Positions 15,962 through 25,107 are shown, numbered from the stretch's first letter. The stretch is DNA of 39,585 nt from Candidatus Fermentibacteraceae bacterium (GCA_016936235.1 JAFGPK010000043.1:1-39585); one strand, 5' to 3'. Numbers and translations are program-made. Notes: generated from the sequence alone by a model not told the origin.

Positions 15962-17413
15962 TCAGAGACCGCTCATGTATTCCTCGAGAGCTCCGGAAAT
16001 GGAAGGCGCATACCAGGAGCTATCCCCGGGATGGTACCATCCTGTGAGGCTGTAGAAGGCATCAATCGCCGGGTCCTCCAGCCTTCCTCCCGTTTTTGCC
16101 GTCTCCAGGCCGGAGAGCAATTCCAGATACGGCCCCTCGAGAAGGGGTTGCGAGGCGTACATGCGTATGTCGTCGGCATCCCACTGGTACTTCACCGTGA
16201 ACAGCGGGAGGAAGGGGGCGTAGCCGGCCTGTTCCACCAGTGACACATCCTCTTCGAGAACGGCCCTTTCAATGGCGAGGGCGGACATCATGACAGCGGC
16301 TTTCTCACCTGAGATATATCCTGACCCGTTCTCATATGCGCTTATTATGTGCATCAACGTAGGGTAAGGTGGTACCCTTCCCTGGGTAAACTCAACGGAT
16401 GCCTCCAGCAGTCTCAGCACCAGTTCGGAATGATACTGCTGCGACCAGGTGATCATCTCCTGAATAGCTGCGCCTGCTGATCGCAATAAGCTGTCGCTCT
16501 CCCAATTCACCTTTTCAAGCAGACTGATAGGATAGACGCGCTCATCGACAGGATCGGTAAGGACGGTCATGACAGTCAGGGATATGTCCTCCACCGGTTC
16601 GAAGTCCGAGAAGGTCCATGTCACGGTATCGCCTGATATCCAGGGGCTCCCGCTCCATTCCCAGCAGGCCTGCAGTGTATCGGAGAGCTGCGGGACAGGG
16701 ATGTTCTCCGGGACCACCAGGGTGATCACGGCGTCACCTATGGGACCTTTCCAGGTAGATCCGGTGGTCAGTATGTAACTCACTGTGAAATCTCCCCATG
16801 GTCCGCCACCGAAATAGTCCCAGGAAGTCCTGTAGGTGTTGACCAGCCTGCGGGTCTGACCCGGTTCGAAGTGCATGCGCCAGACAGCCACCACAGGGTC
16901 TCGGATCATCCTTTCCTCCAGACTGGACCTGCAGGTCCTGTAGAAGACCTCCAGAAGCTCCCCGTCGGCCGCGGCGGTGAACTGAAGCTCCGGCGGCACT
17001 CTCCCGGAGGCGTCCGTTCCTCCTGCCAAACCGGTATCGTACCATTCCCTGTCATTCGGATCGCTTCTCGCCGAATCATTGTAGGCCACCAGCATGGAGT
17101 CGGAGAATACCGTGTATGCGTCGCCGAACCTGGCATCAATGGGGAAACCCACGGTCACGTCCCGGGAGTCTTCTGACTCGTTGACCAGATAAAAGACACA
17201 TTCCACGTCCATCATGGGCAGCCAGCCGGAACCGTCATACCAGGGCTCGTAGTCAAATCCTGCAGGGTCTATAGTCACGCTCTCCGCGGCCATGGCGATA
17301 TCACCGCTGGATGTCAGGGCCACAGATCTTCCGTCAGGGAACTCGAACATCACCGCCGAGTCCGAAAGGACCGCCGGTACAAGTGACGCCAGGAGGGTGA
17401 GTGATCTCCTCAT
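15962..17413 (-). CDS. Secreted protein of unknown function (483 aa)
   Basis: Begins with a Sec-type signal (MRRSLTLLASLVPAVLSDSA). The first 250 residues are beta-rich and include 'VFYLVNESEDSRDVTVGFPID', the style of an immunoglobulin-like fold that recurs in bacterial DUF4424-like exported proteins; that match is loose. The C-terminal half (about 290-483) is helical with no motif I know. The ATG overlaps the stop of the upstream 292-residue gene (ATGA) and has GGGGAGG seven bases before it, so the two are translationally coupled. It contains few cysteines and no membrane anchor beyond the signal. Probably periplasmic or surface; function unknown. Confidence 0.75.
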   Translation of the reverse strand: MRRSLTLLASLVPAVLSDSAVMFEFPDGRSVALTSSGDIAMAAESVTIDPAGFDYEPWYDGSGWLPMMDVECVFYLVNESEDSRDVTVGFPIDARFGDAYTVFSDSMLVAYNDSARSDPNDREWYDTGLAGGTDASGRVPPELQFTAAADGELLEVFYRTCRSSLEERMIRDPVVAVWRMHFEPGQTRRLVNTYRTSWDYFGGGPWGDFTVSYILTTGSTWKGPIGDAVITLVVPENIPVPQLSDTLQACWEWSGSPWISGDTVTWTFSDFEPVEDISLTVMTVLTDPVDERVYPISLLEKVNWESDSLLRSAGAAIQEMITWSQQYHSELVLRLLEASVEFTQGRVPPYPTLMHIISAYENGSGYISGEKAAVMMSALAIERAVLEEDVSLVEQAGYAPFLPLFTVKYQWDADDIRMYASQPLLEGPYLELLSGLETAKTGGRLEDPAIDAFYSLTGWYHPGDSSWYAPSISGALEEYMSGL

Positions 17414-18288
17414 CGATCATCCTCCCCTTCTACCAGAAGCCTTGAGGTGTTCCTGAGAACTGCCTCCGCAGCAACGCCGTTGTCCTTCAGCACGTCGGCC
17501 AGGTCCTTCAGTATCTCCGAGAGCTCCTCCGGGGGCAGGAACCGGGCGTATTCCCCAGAAAGGTACCGCTCCCTGGAACCTATGGTGATGAACCAGTCCT
17601 CGTCCCCCGTGGTCCTGTCCAGCGCGTATAGGAGCTGGTCGTAACACTCGAGGGCGTACTCCTCGTCTCCCCTGTCATCGGCTTCCATGGCGGCCAGGTG
17701 GGCGGCCCTGAGTATACGGCACGCCAGTTCAGCCTCGTCGTAGTAGGCCCAGCCGTAGAACATCATTGAAATGCTGTCCGCCGCCTGCCTTATCTCGCCT
17801 ATGGCCAGAAGGGAATCAGCCGATTCCAGTAATCGCGCGGAAGCATCGGACACCCATGAGTCCACCGGCACCAGACTGCAGGTAAGGCTGTCCCAGGCGT
17901 ATGATGCATTGTTCCTGGCGGCGCTGGAAGGGTACTCCGAGGAGACGATCACAAGGCCTTCCCCGTGATCGTAGTAGGCGATGGTCTTTGCGGGATTCAA
18001 GAACGCGTCGAAGGGTACCGTCCCCAGGCAGGCGGACCCGGGGCCGTAACCTATCACGGAAAGCAGGGTCCCGTCCTCGGGATCGTCCATCACCATCAGG
18101 TCCATGTGCGCCATGTCCAGGGGAAGAAGTCCCTCCGGAAAGTCCATTACGGTTATCACCCGGGCGGTCCCCCTTCCATCCTGCCACTGCCCCGGCACCG
18201 AAGATGTCTGGGCGTCGGATACCGAAGGGAGCGCGATGGTGACAAGGAAGACGGCAACTGCGCCCGTCCCGGCAACAGCTTTGACCAT
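17410..18288 (-). CDS. Secreted helical-repeat protein of unknown function (292 aa)
   Basis: Start set at ATG 18288, preceded by AAAGGAGGTGCC, an ideal ribosome site; the open frame extends 85 codons further but without signal or site. The N-terminus MVKAVAGTGAVAVFLVTIALPSVSDAQ is a clear Sec signal, probably cut after DAQ. Residues about 30-135 are beta-rich ('ARVITVMDF', 'TIAYYDHGEGLVIVSSEY'). From about 150 onward it is helical with TPR-like pairs ('LLESADSLLAIGEIRQAADSI', 'EEYALECYDQLLYAL'). It is coupled to the 483-residue secreted gene downstream, so the two products probably act together outside the cytoplasm. No family recognised. Confidence 0.75.
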   Translation of the reverse strand: MVKAVAGTGAVAVFLVTIALPSVSDAQTSSVPGQWQDGRGTARVITVMDFPEGLLPLDMAHMDLMVMDDPEDGTLLSVIGYGPGSACLGTVPFDAFLNPAKTIAYYDHGEGLVIVSSEYPSSAARNNASYAWDSLTCSLVPVDSWVSDASARLLESADSLLAIGEIRQAADSISMMFYGWAYYDEAELACRILRAAHLAAMEADDRGDEEYALECYDQLLYALDRTTGDEDWFITIGSRERYLSGEYARFLPPEELSEILKDLADVLKDNGVAAEAVLRNTSRLLVEGEDDR

Positions 18289-18373
18289 GGCACCTCCTTT
18301 GTGAATGATACATCGTACAATAGTAAAATCGGAGCGTTGGACCACACACCGGGATCGAGGAGGCTCCGGAGGC
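18289..18373. promoter_or_regulatory. Divergent promoter region, secreted pair / patatin
   Basis: 85 bases between divergent genes. A minus-strand TATCAT (complement of 18304-18309, 5 of 6 to consensus) lies 15 bases before the start of the secreted gene. A plus-strand TACAAT (18316-18321, 5 of 6) lies before the patatin gene. Neither has a good -35 at the right distance. Confidence 0.35.
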
Positions 18374-19246
18374 ATGGCGGCCGGTTTGATTGCAAGGTTC
18401 CGCAGCATCATCGGTAGGAAGAGGAAGAAGGCGCCCAGGCTGGGACTGGCCCTGGGGGGCGGAGGGGCCAAGGGTCTGGCCCATATTCCCATACTGGAGC
18501 TGCTGGACGAAATGGGAGTAAAACCCTGCTGCATATCAGGCACCAGTATCGGAGCGGTGCTTGGGGCTCTCTACGCCTCTGGGATGTCGGGATCCGGTAT
18601 CAGGGGGCTGGTTGACGACACCGTGGTGAAGAAGGGAGACTCACCGGACAGGGTGATGAAGCATCTTAAGAAGATGGTGGGTTTCATGGACCTGGACCTC
18701 TTCGGTCCGGGCATCTTCAAGGGAAGTTCCTTCATGGATTATTTCTACGAAGCCATCAGGATTGACAGCTTCCAGGACCTTAAGGTTCCGCTCAAGGTGG
18801 TGGCCACGGATTTCTGGACCTCCGGCGAGGTGGTCATCTCCTCCGGCGACCTCATCGGGGCCGTAAAGGCCAGCATGGGTCTCCCCGGCGTATTCACTCC
18901 GGTGGAGAAGGACGGTATGGTGCTGATCGACGGGGGCGGTGTCGATCCGGTACCGTGGAGCGTGCTGGAAGGCTGCGACGTTACCGTGGCGGTGGATGTG
19001 CTGGGCTCGTCCAGCGGTAGGTCGAAGGACCCTCCCAGCGCCTTCAGGGCGGTGATGGAAATGTTCGACATCATGCAGAGATCCATCGTAGCGGCCAGAA
19101 TGAACGCGGACGGACCCGACATTTACCTCCGTCCCGACATCAGGGGGGTCGGGATCATGGAGTTCCACAGGGCCGACGAAGTGTACGCCTCAGCGGGTCC
19201 CGCGAGGGATGAACTGGAAAGCAGGCTGAAGGAGCTCGGATTCTGA
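18374..19246 (+). CDS. Patatin-like phospholipase / serine hydrolase
   Basis: 290 residues, no signal peptide. Patatin-type Ser-Asp dyad: oxyanion loop GGGGAKG (28-34), nucleophile elbow GTSIG (Ser58) and the Asp in DGGG (Asp186). The layout matches the short bacterial RssA-like branch, which are cytosolic lipid acyl hydrolases of mostly unknown substrate. ATG 18374 is chosen because family similarity starts just after it and a GAGGAGG lies ten bases upstream; the frame is open back to 18305. It is followed by a hairpin and then the molybdenum hydroxylase genes. Confidence 0.85.
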   Translation: MAAGLIARFRSIIGRKRKKAPRLGLALGGGGAKGLAHIPILELLDEMGVKPCCISGTSIGAVLGALYASGMSGSGIRGLVDDTVVKKGDSPDRVMKHLKKMVGFMDLDLFGPGIFKGSSFMDYFYEAIRIDSFQDLKVPLKVVATDFWTSGEVVISSGDLIGAVKASMGLPGVFTPVEKDGMVLIDGGGVDPVPWSVLEGCDVTVAVDVLGSSSGRSKDPPSAFRAVMEMFDIMQRSIVAARMNADGPDIYLRPDIRGVGIMEFHRADEVYASAGPARDELESRLKELGF

Positions 19247-19252
19247 TGGCTG

Positions 19253-19300
19253 CCGGACATGACCGCCCCGAGTGTCCGGAGGGACCGGGAATATTATACT
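19253..19300 (+). promoter_or_regulatory. Hairpin and possible promoter before the molybdenum hydroxylase
   Basis: A 7-bp inverted repeat, CCGGACA (19253-19259) and TGTCCGG (19273-19279), starts six bases after the patatin stop. It has no T run, so termination is uncertain. It is followed by TATACT (19295-19300), a good -10 27 bases before the next ATG, but without a clear -35. This suggests the hydroxylase genes can be transcribed separately. Confidence 0.35.
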
Positions 19301-19326
19301 CCAGTCAGCATGGGGAGGTCTGACAC

Positions 19327-20748
19327 ATGATATCGTTCATCCTCAACGACAGTGACTACACAACCTCCCTGCCCCCCGGAGCTTCGACCCTGGATCTCCT
19401 GCGGGGTGAGGCCCTTCTCACCGGCACAAGGGAGGGCTGCAGGGAAGGCGACTGCGGTGCGTGTACCGTCCTCCTCGGAATTCCTGTGGATACGGGAACG
19501 GAGTACATGGCCTTGAATTCATGCATACTGCCGGTAGCCGAACTCCAGGGAAGGCACCTGGTGACAATCGAGGGAATTACGCCGGAACAGGGACTGTCCG
19601 CCGTCCAGGAGGCATTTGTGGATGAGGGAGCCTCGCAGTGCGGCTTCTGCACTCCCGGCATGGTGATGTCCATTACCGGATACCTCCTGTCCACTCAATC
19701 TCCGGACCTTGAAGCCGCCATAGATTCATTGGGCGGGAACATCTGCAGGTGCACGGGCTATGTCTCGGTCAGAAGTGCTGCAGGGGAAATCGTTGGCCGT
19801 ACGGGACCGTCTCCCGCCGTGGACCCGGCATCAGCGAGGCACCTGGAATTCCTGGTGGAGAAGAACGTGATCCCGGGGTACTTCCTCGGCATCAGGGACA
19901 GACTCAGATCCATGCGGGGGCCTGGCACCGGTGATGGGCACGGTACCGGAATTCCGGTGGCCGGTGGAACGGACCTGTTTGCCGCAGGCGGCCCGGGACT
20001 CAGGGACTCTACCATGGAGTTCCTCCTCAATGACTCCTCACTGGGCGGTATCGAGACGGCGGACGGATGGGTGCGGCTCGGGGCAGCGGTCACTGTGAGC
20101 AGGCTGATCAGCTCGGGAGTATTCCGCGGAATGGGTGATCTTCAGGGATCGCTGAGGCTGGTATCCTCCACTCAGGTCCGCAACAGGGCCACTATAGGCG
20201 GCAACATAGTCAACGCTTCCCCCATAGGCGACCTTGCGATAATCCTCCTTGCCCTGAGAGCTTACATCGAGACGGGACGCGGGCCCGGTGGCAGCCGGCG
20301 GCTTGCACTGAGGGACCTGTACCTGGGGTACAAGGAACTGGACCTGAGAAAGGGTGAGATAATAAGCGCCGTTTCGTTCCCCGCGCATGAACCCTCCCGG
20401 GGGTACAGCTTCGAGAAGGTCTCCATGCGAAGACATCTCGATATCGCCTCGGTCAACAGCGCTGCGGCAATCCTTGTTTCGGAGGGGACGATTCGGGAGG
20501 CGGATATATCGGCGGGGGGAGTCGCCCCTGTTCCCCTGTACCTTTCGGACACCTCTGCGATGCTTGCCGGGATGCCGGTTACCGCCGACACCGTTCAGTC
20601 TGCTGCGGAATCGGCCATGGGCGAAGCATCCCCCATAGACGATGTGAGGGGCTCGGCCAGGTACAAGAGAGTCCTTCTGGGAAGGCTTGTGAAATCTCAT
20701 TTCCTCAAGCTGTTCCCCGGTATCCTTGATCCGGCGGCACTTCTGTGA
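19327..20748 (+). CDS. Xanthine-dehydrogenase-type small subunit (2Fe-2S and FAD)
   Basis: 473 residues, cytosolic. The N-terminal plant-ferredoxin-type [2Fe-2S] cluster is C38, C43, C46 and C66 (CREGDCGAC ... SC). The second [2Fe-2S] cluster is C105, C108, C140 and C142 (CGFC ... CRC). From about 185 to 470 comes the FAD domain with 'VAGGTDLFAAGG' and the flavin motif 'TIGGNIVNASPIGDL'. This is the XdhA layout: electrons from the molybdenum subunit pass through both clusters to FAD and then to NAD+ or another acceptor. GGGGAGGT lies eight bases before the ATG. Its stop overlaps the GTG of the molybdenum subunit (GTGA). The cofactor chaperone XdhC is not in the window. Confidence 0.9.
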   Translation: MISFILNDSDYTTSLPPGASTLDLLRGEALLTGTREGCREGDCGACTVLLGIPVDTGTEYMALNSCILPVAELQGRHLVTIEGITPEQGLSAVQEAFVDEGASQCGFCTPGMVMSITGYLLSTQSPDLEAAIDSLGGNICRCTGYVSVRSAAGEIVGRTGPSPAVDPASARHLEFLVEKNVIPGYFLGIRDRLRSMRGPGTGDGHGTGIPVAGGTDLFAAGGPGLRDSTMEFLLNDSSLGGIETADGWVRLGAAVTVSRLISSGVFRGMGDLQGSLRLVSSTQVRNRATIGGNIVNASPIGDLAIILLALRAYIETGRGPGGSRRLALRDLYLGYKELDLRKGEIISAVSFPAHEPSRGYSFEKVSMRRHLDIASVNSAAAILVSEGTIREADISAGGVAPVPLYLSDTSAMLAGMPVTADTVQSAAESAMGEASPIDDVRGSARYKRVLLGRLVKSHFLKLFPGILDPAALL

Positions 20749-22994
20749 AACACGCCGACGCTCTGCTCCATGTCAGGGGAACCTCGCTGTTCGTAGACGA
20801 CATGAGACTGCCCGGCAACCTGCTGCACGGCGCGGTGGTCACCTCTCCCGTGGCGCATGGAAGGATCGTCGGGGTCGACGCCTCCCCGGCCCTCTCGATG
20901 CCCGGAGTGGAAATGGTGATAACCGCGGGTGACATTCCGGGAGAGAACCAGGTCGGGAACATATTCATGGATGAACCACTGTTCGCGATGGACGAGGTCA
21001 CCTTCATCGGAGAGCCCCTGGCGCTGGTCCTGGCCGAATCGCAGGATACCGCCAGAGCGGCTGCGGGGTCCGTAAAGCTTCATATAGAGGAGCTCGAGGC
21101 TGTCTTCGACCCGAGGGACTCGTTCAGGAGGGGAATGCTGATAGCTCCTGCCAGGACGTTCTCCCTCGGAAACCCGGACAGGGCATGGAAAGACTGCCGG
21201 CATATTGTCGAGGGAAGAGCGGACTCCGGAGGTCAGGAACACGTCTATCTGGAGACTCAGGCATCATTCGCACTGCCCCTGGAAGGCGGCTGCGTAAGGA
21301 TCTGCTCCTCCACACAGGGTCCCACATTCGTGCAGAAGGTTGCCGCAAGGGTCCTGGGACTGCCCATGCACAGGATCGAGGTGGACGTGGTCAGACTGGG
21401 GGGAGCTTTCGGGGGCAAGGAGGACCAGGCCACTCCCTGGGCCGTGATGGCCGCCCTCGGGACCCACCTGACAGGAAGGCCGGTCAAGCTGGTCCTTGAC
21501 AGAAGGTGCGACATGGCCTGGACGGGCAAGAGGCATCCGTACAGCTCGGATTTCAGGCTGGGTCTCGACGCGGATGGCGGCATGATAGCCTGGGATGTGA
21601 CCTACTACCAGAACGGCGGAGCCGCTTCGGACCTTTCCACGGCCATTCTTGAACGAACCCTGCTGCACTGCACCAACGCCTACTATATCCCCAACGTCAG
21701 CGCCACAGGCATATGCTGCAGGACCAATCTGCCTCCCAACACGGCTTTCAGGGGGTTCGGAGCGCCCCAGGCAATGTTCGTGATGGAATGCGCCATTCAC
21801 ATGGCGGCTGCGGAACTGGGTGTGAGTCCTTCGGTCATTCAGGAGAGGAACCTTCTGGACAAGGGAGACCTGTTCCCCTGCGGCATGAATTACGAGGGCA
21901 GCGAGGTGAGACGGTCCTGGTCCAGGGCGAAGGAGCTGTTCGGACCGCAGCATGAGGAGGATCACGGATCCGACGGACCCGCTCATCTTGTTCGGGGAAT
22001 GTCCTTCATGCCTGTCTGCTTCGGTATCTCCTTCACCAACACCTCCCTCAACCAGGCCAGCTCTCTCGTCCATGTATACACCGACGGAAGTGTCGGGGTC
22101 AGCACCGGCGCCGTGGAGATGGGTCAGGGGGTGAACACCAAGATAGCCCAGGTGGCCGCCATGACGCTGGGCATAGACCTGTCTCTGGTGAAGGTGGAAA
22201 GCACCAACACCACCAGGGCCGCCAACTCATCGCCCACGGCGGCCAGCACCGGGGCGGACATGAACGGCAACGCGACCAGGATAGCGTGTAGAGACATACT
22301 CGGGAGACTCCTGTCTTTTGCCAGGGTACAGCTGCAGGCGGACCGTGAAAAGGATGTCACCATCTACTGCGGAGAGGTACTGCAGGACGGCAGGATGACG
22401 GGGATGAACTGGAAGGAGCTTGTGGAAAGGGCTTATCTGGAACGGGTCAGTCTTTCCGCCCAGGCTCACTACGCCACCCCCGGCCTGCACTTCGACAGAA
22501 CAACTGAGAAGGGCAGGCCCTTTGCCTATCACGTGGCCGGTACAGCCGTCACCCGCATCACTCTGGACCGCCTCAGGGGTATTTTCAGTGTCGATTCGGT
22601 GGGCATGGTCCATGACGCGGGGGAAAGCCTCAATCCCGTGGTGGACAGGGGTCAGATCGAGGGTGGCCTTGTTCAGGGGATCGGCTGGATGACCATGGAG
22701 GAGCTGAAGTACTCCCTGCCGGAAGGCAGGCTGCTGACGGATTCCCTTGCCACCTACAAGATCCCCGACATCCACTCCGCACCGAGGAAAGTGGACATAG
22801 AGTTCCTGGAGCCGAGGGGGGACAATGCCGGCGTATACAATTCCAAGGCGGTTGGTGAACCGCCGTTCATGTACGGTATCGGGACCTATTTCGCGGTGCT
22901 TGACGCCATAGGTGAGTTCCGACCCGGTTTTGTGCCCTGCTACGGCTCACCCATGAGCAACGAGACACTGCTCCTTCTCCTGGAAGACGGCTGA
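20745..22994 (+). CDS. Xanthine-dehydrogenase-type molybdenum subunit
   Basis: 749 residues. Molybdopterin-binding subunit of a xanthine oxidase-family hydroxylase. Seen here: GGAFGGKE with Glu226, AFRGFGAPQ with Arg336, 'VEMGQGVNTK' at the molybdenum dithiolene site, and KAVGEPP with the catalytic base Glu705. Glu226 and Arg336 correspond to bovine xanthine oxidase Glu802 and Arg880, which position purine substrates and are replaced in aldehyde oxidases. A purine hydroxylase (hypoxanthine/xanthine to urate) is therefore the best reading, though other N-heterocycles are possible. Start is GTG overlapping the previous stop. It forms the enzyme with the preceding 2Fe-2S/FAD subunit. Confidence 0.9.
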   Translation: MKHADALLHVRGTSLFVDDMRLPGNLLHGAVVTSPVAHGRIVGVDASPALSMPGVEMVITAGDIPGENQVGNIFMDEPLFAMDEVTFIGEPLALVLAESQDTARAAAGSVKLHIEELEAVFDPRDSFRRGMLIAPARTFSLGNPDRAWKDCRHIVEGRADSGGQEHVYLETQASFALPLEGGCVRICSSTQGPTFVQKVAARVLGLPMHRIEVDVVRLGGAFGGKEDQATPWAVMAALGTHLTGRPVKLVLDRRCDMAWTGKRHPYSSDFRLGLDADGGMIAWDVTYYQNGGAASDLSTAILERTLLHCTNAYYIPNVSATGICCRTNLPPNTAFRGFGAPQAMFVMECAIHMAAAELGVSPSVIQERNLLDKGDLFPCGMNYEGSEVRRSWSRAKELFGPQHEEDHGSDGPAHLVRGMSFMPVCFGISFTNTSLNQASSLVHVYTDGSVGVSTGAVEMGQGVNTKIAQVAAMTLGIDLSLVKVESTNTTRAANSSPTAASTGADMNGNATRIACRDILGRLLSFARVQLQADREKDVTIYCGEVLQDGRMTGMNWKELVERAYLERVSLSAQAHYATPGLHFDRTTEKGRPFAYHVAGTAVTRITLDRLRGIFSVDSVGMVHDAGESLNPVVDRGQIEGGLVQGIGWMTMEELKYSLPEGRLLTDSLATYKIPDIHSAPRKVDIEFLEPRGDNAGVYNSKAVGEPPFMYGIGTYFAVLDAIGEFRPGFVPCYGSPMSNETLLLLLEDG

Positions 22995-23003
22995 CCGGTC
23001 GAA

Positions 23004-23489
23004 TTGAAGAATCCCTACCGGACCGCGGATGTGCTGAGAGGAGTACTTATCTACTCCACCGGCGACACGGTGGCGTCGCTTGTACTCGGCCAGTACTCCG
23101 TCCCCAGAATGCTCGGCATCGCCTTCATCGGAGGTTCGCTGTACGCCCTGGAGATCCCCAGGTACTTCCGGTTCATCGACGGCAGGACCGGAAGAATGAA
23201 GGGGTCGGGCGGTTCTCTGGCCAGGACGGGCCTTGCCATGCTCTACTTCAATCCCCTTTGGATAGCCAGGCATCTGCTCTTCATACAGGTCTTCTCCGGG
23301 AACTGGGGCGGGGTGAGCTGGGACCTGCTCAGGCTGGGACTCTGTTCCTTCGGTGTTAACGTGCCGGTTGCGTTCACAGCCAACTATCTAATCCAGAACA
23401 GGATACCACTGAAATGGCGCTTCATGGCCAGCGCCGTCTTCTCGTCACTGATGGCTGTATACTACGCCCTGAGCCAGACGCTTTTCTGA
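23004..23489 (+). CDS. Small membrane protein, weakly Mpv17-like
   Basis: 161 residues from a TTG; no better start is available and the ribosome site is weak. About four hydrophobic segments (residues about 12-30, 33-52, 72-100, 108-130, with a last one at 138-158). Features such as GDT near the N-terminus and a C-terminal 'NYLIQNRIPLKWRF' followed by a hydrophobic helix recall the Mpv17/PMP22 family, but the match is too loose to assert. It begins nine bases after the molybdenum subunit stop and is probably co-transcribed with it, possibly as a membrane partner or transporter for the hydroxylase substrate. Confidence 0.6.
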   Translation: MKNPYRTADVLRGVLIYSTGDTVASLVLGQYSVPRMLGIAFIGGSLYALEIPRYFRFIDGRTGRMKGSGGSLARTGLAMLYFNPLWIARHLLFIQVFSGNWGGVSWDLLRLGLCSFGVNVPVAFTANYLIQNRIPLKWRFMASAVFSSLMAVYYALSQTLF

Positions 23490-23507
23490 AAAGACACGAG
23501 GGAAGCG

Positions 23508-25013
23508 CTACCCGATGCCGAAGAAGTCCCTTATCCGGCCCAGGAGATGCTCCTTCCTGTCGGGCTGTCTGCTCTTCTCCTCCTTGACCTTCTGGTCCAC
23601 CATTCTTCCCGAAAGATCCTGGAGCCTCTTGTCCAGCATCACCGACAGCGGTTCCAGGATCGATCCCTCGTGTTCTAGAAGCTCCCTCATTCCGCTCTTC
23701 TCCACCATTATGACCTCTGTCTCGCATCTGGCAGTTGCTGATGCGGTCCTGGGCTCGCCGGTGAGAAGGCTCATCTCCCCGAAGTAGTCGCCGGTCCTCA
23801 GGTCGGCAAGATGGGTGCTCCGGCCTGAACCGTCCGAGATGGATATCTCGACTTCGCCGCCGGTTATTATGAACAGGGAATCCCCGGAATCTCCCTGCCT
23901 CACGAGGATCTCGCCGGATGAGTAAACATGTCTGGAAGAACTCATCGCCAGCTCTTCGATCTGCTGGTCGGAAAGAGGCCGGAAGAGCTCGACTCCTCTC
24001 AGCCCCCGGACAACTTCTCGCTTCAGGCTTTCCCTCACCATGTCCTCATGCTGCTGGGACACTTCTCGCACGGTGACGTCGCGAATCGGGAAGGGAATGG
24101 TCATCCCCGCTCTTTTTAGAGTGTACCAGATGCGCGTCCTAACGACATTCTCAAGCTCGGGTCTCCTGTGGAACTCGCTTATCCAGAACCTGACGTCGTA
24201 TATGATGGAGTAATCGCTGAAGCTATCAAGGAAAACCCTTGGCGCGGGGAGGTCCAGCACTCCGTCCATCTTCTCCAGCGTGGATGTGATGATGCTCTTG
24301 ACCCGGTCCGGCTTGCTGTCGTAGGAGATCCCCACCTGGACCCGGCACATATGTTTCCCGTCCGGTCTGGAGTGGTTTGTCACGATATCCTTGGAGACCG
24401 TGGCGTTGGGTATGGTGACGCTGTCACCGTCCCTGGTCCTGATGGTGAGGGTCCTCCAGTTCATCTGGACGACAATGCCCTCCTTGTCCCCGACACTTAT
24501 CCATTCTCCCAGTTTGTAGGGTCGCTCCATCTGGAGGGCCAGCCCCGCGAACAGATTCCCGAGAATATCCTGGAGCGACAGACCGATCACGGCGGAGAGG
24601 ACCGTGGAAGTTACAAGAAGGCCGGACAGCCTGACCCCGAAGATGCCGTTCAGGATCGCCAGCGCCACTATGGCGAGAACGATGCCGTTGATGATGTCTA
24701 TCACCAGGCGGGGAATGTGCACCTCCACCTGTTTTTTCAGCAGGTAGTCCCAGAACAGCAGGTTCAGCATCTTGAGGACTATGTTGGATGACAGGAATAT
24801 CGTTGCCGCAAGGGTTATCTTTGAGAACGTGTTGTCACCGGGGACTCCGAAGGTCTTGAGGATCAGGTAAACGGCGCCGGCGATCCCAGCAAGGAACACC
24901 CAGAGCCTGAGCCTGCTGCCGGGAGCATGCTTCCTGATGAAAAGGAGTATCAGACCTACGCAGAGACCCAGGACAACGGCCTCGATGCCGTGGACCACCA
25001 TCTGCATGTTCAT
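23508..25013 (-). CDS. MscS-type channel with C-terminal cyclic-nucleotide-binding domain
   Basis: 501 residues. Membrane helices at about 8-26, 36-54, 64-85 and 103-124, then the MscS pore region 128-165 ('LSAVIGLSLQDILGNLFAGLAL') and the beta domain ('GEWISVGDKEGIV', 'NWRTLTIRTRDGDSVTIPN'). Residues about 343-470 are a cyclic-nucleotide-binding domain with phosphate-binding cassette FGEMSLLTGEPRTASA; Glu413 and Arg422 are the sugar- and phosphate-contacting positions, so ligand binding is plausible. The family includes bacterial channels gated or tuned by cAMP or cGMP that respond poorly to membrane tension alone. GGAGGT lies six bases before the ATG. Two cyclase genes in the same window make a cyclic-nucleotide circuit conceivable. 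Confidence 0.9.
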   Translation of the reverse strand: MNMQMVVHGIEAVVLGLCVGLILLFIRKHAPGSRLRLWVFLAGIAGAVYLILKTFGVPGDNTFSKITLAATIFLSSNIVLKMLNLLFWDYLLKKQVEVHIPRLVIDIINGIVLAIVALAILNGIFGVRLSGLLVTSTVLSAVIGLSLQDILGNLFAGLALQMERPYKLGEWISVGDKEGIVVQMNWRTLTIRTRDGDSVTIPNATVSKDIVTNHSRPDGKHMCRVQVGISYDSKPDRVKSIITSTLEKMDGVLDLPAPRVFLDSFSDYSIIYDVRFWISEFHRRPELENVVRTRIWYTLKRAGMTIPFPIRDVTVREVSQQHEDMVRESLKREVVRGLRGVELFRPLSDQQIEELAMSSSRHVYSSGEILVRQGDSGDSLFIITGGEVEISISDGSGRSTHLADLRTGDYFGEMSLLTGEPRTASATARCETEVIMVEKSGMRELLEHEGSILEPLSVMLDKRLQDLSGRMVDQKVKEEKSRQPDRKEHLLGRIRDFFGIG

Positions 25014-25095
25014 TCAAGAACCTCCGGAAGAGCTGATTCAGTGTGAGTACAATAACCGAAATGCTCCTGGAATGAAATAGCCCTGCGTACACGGC

Positions 25096-25107
25096 TGTAC
25101 ATGTACA
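25096..25107. promoter_or_regulatory. 12-bp palindrome in a divergent intergenic region
   Basis: The 172-base gap 25014-25185 between the MscS/CNBD gene and the VHEWG gene contains the perfect palindrome TGTACATGTACA. GTAC-containing half sites recur nearby at 25087-25090 and 25151-25157, and GTACA at 25050-25054. The cluster resembles operator sites of a dimeric regulator. No regulator gene is adjacent. Confidence 0.4.
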
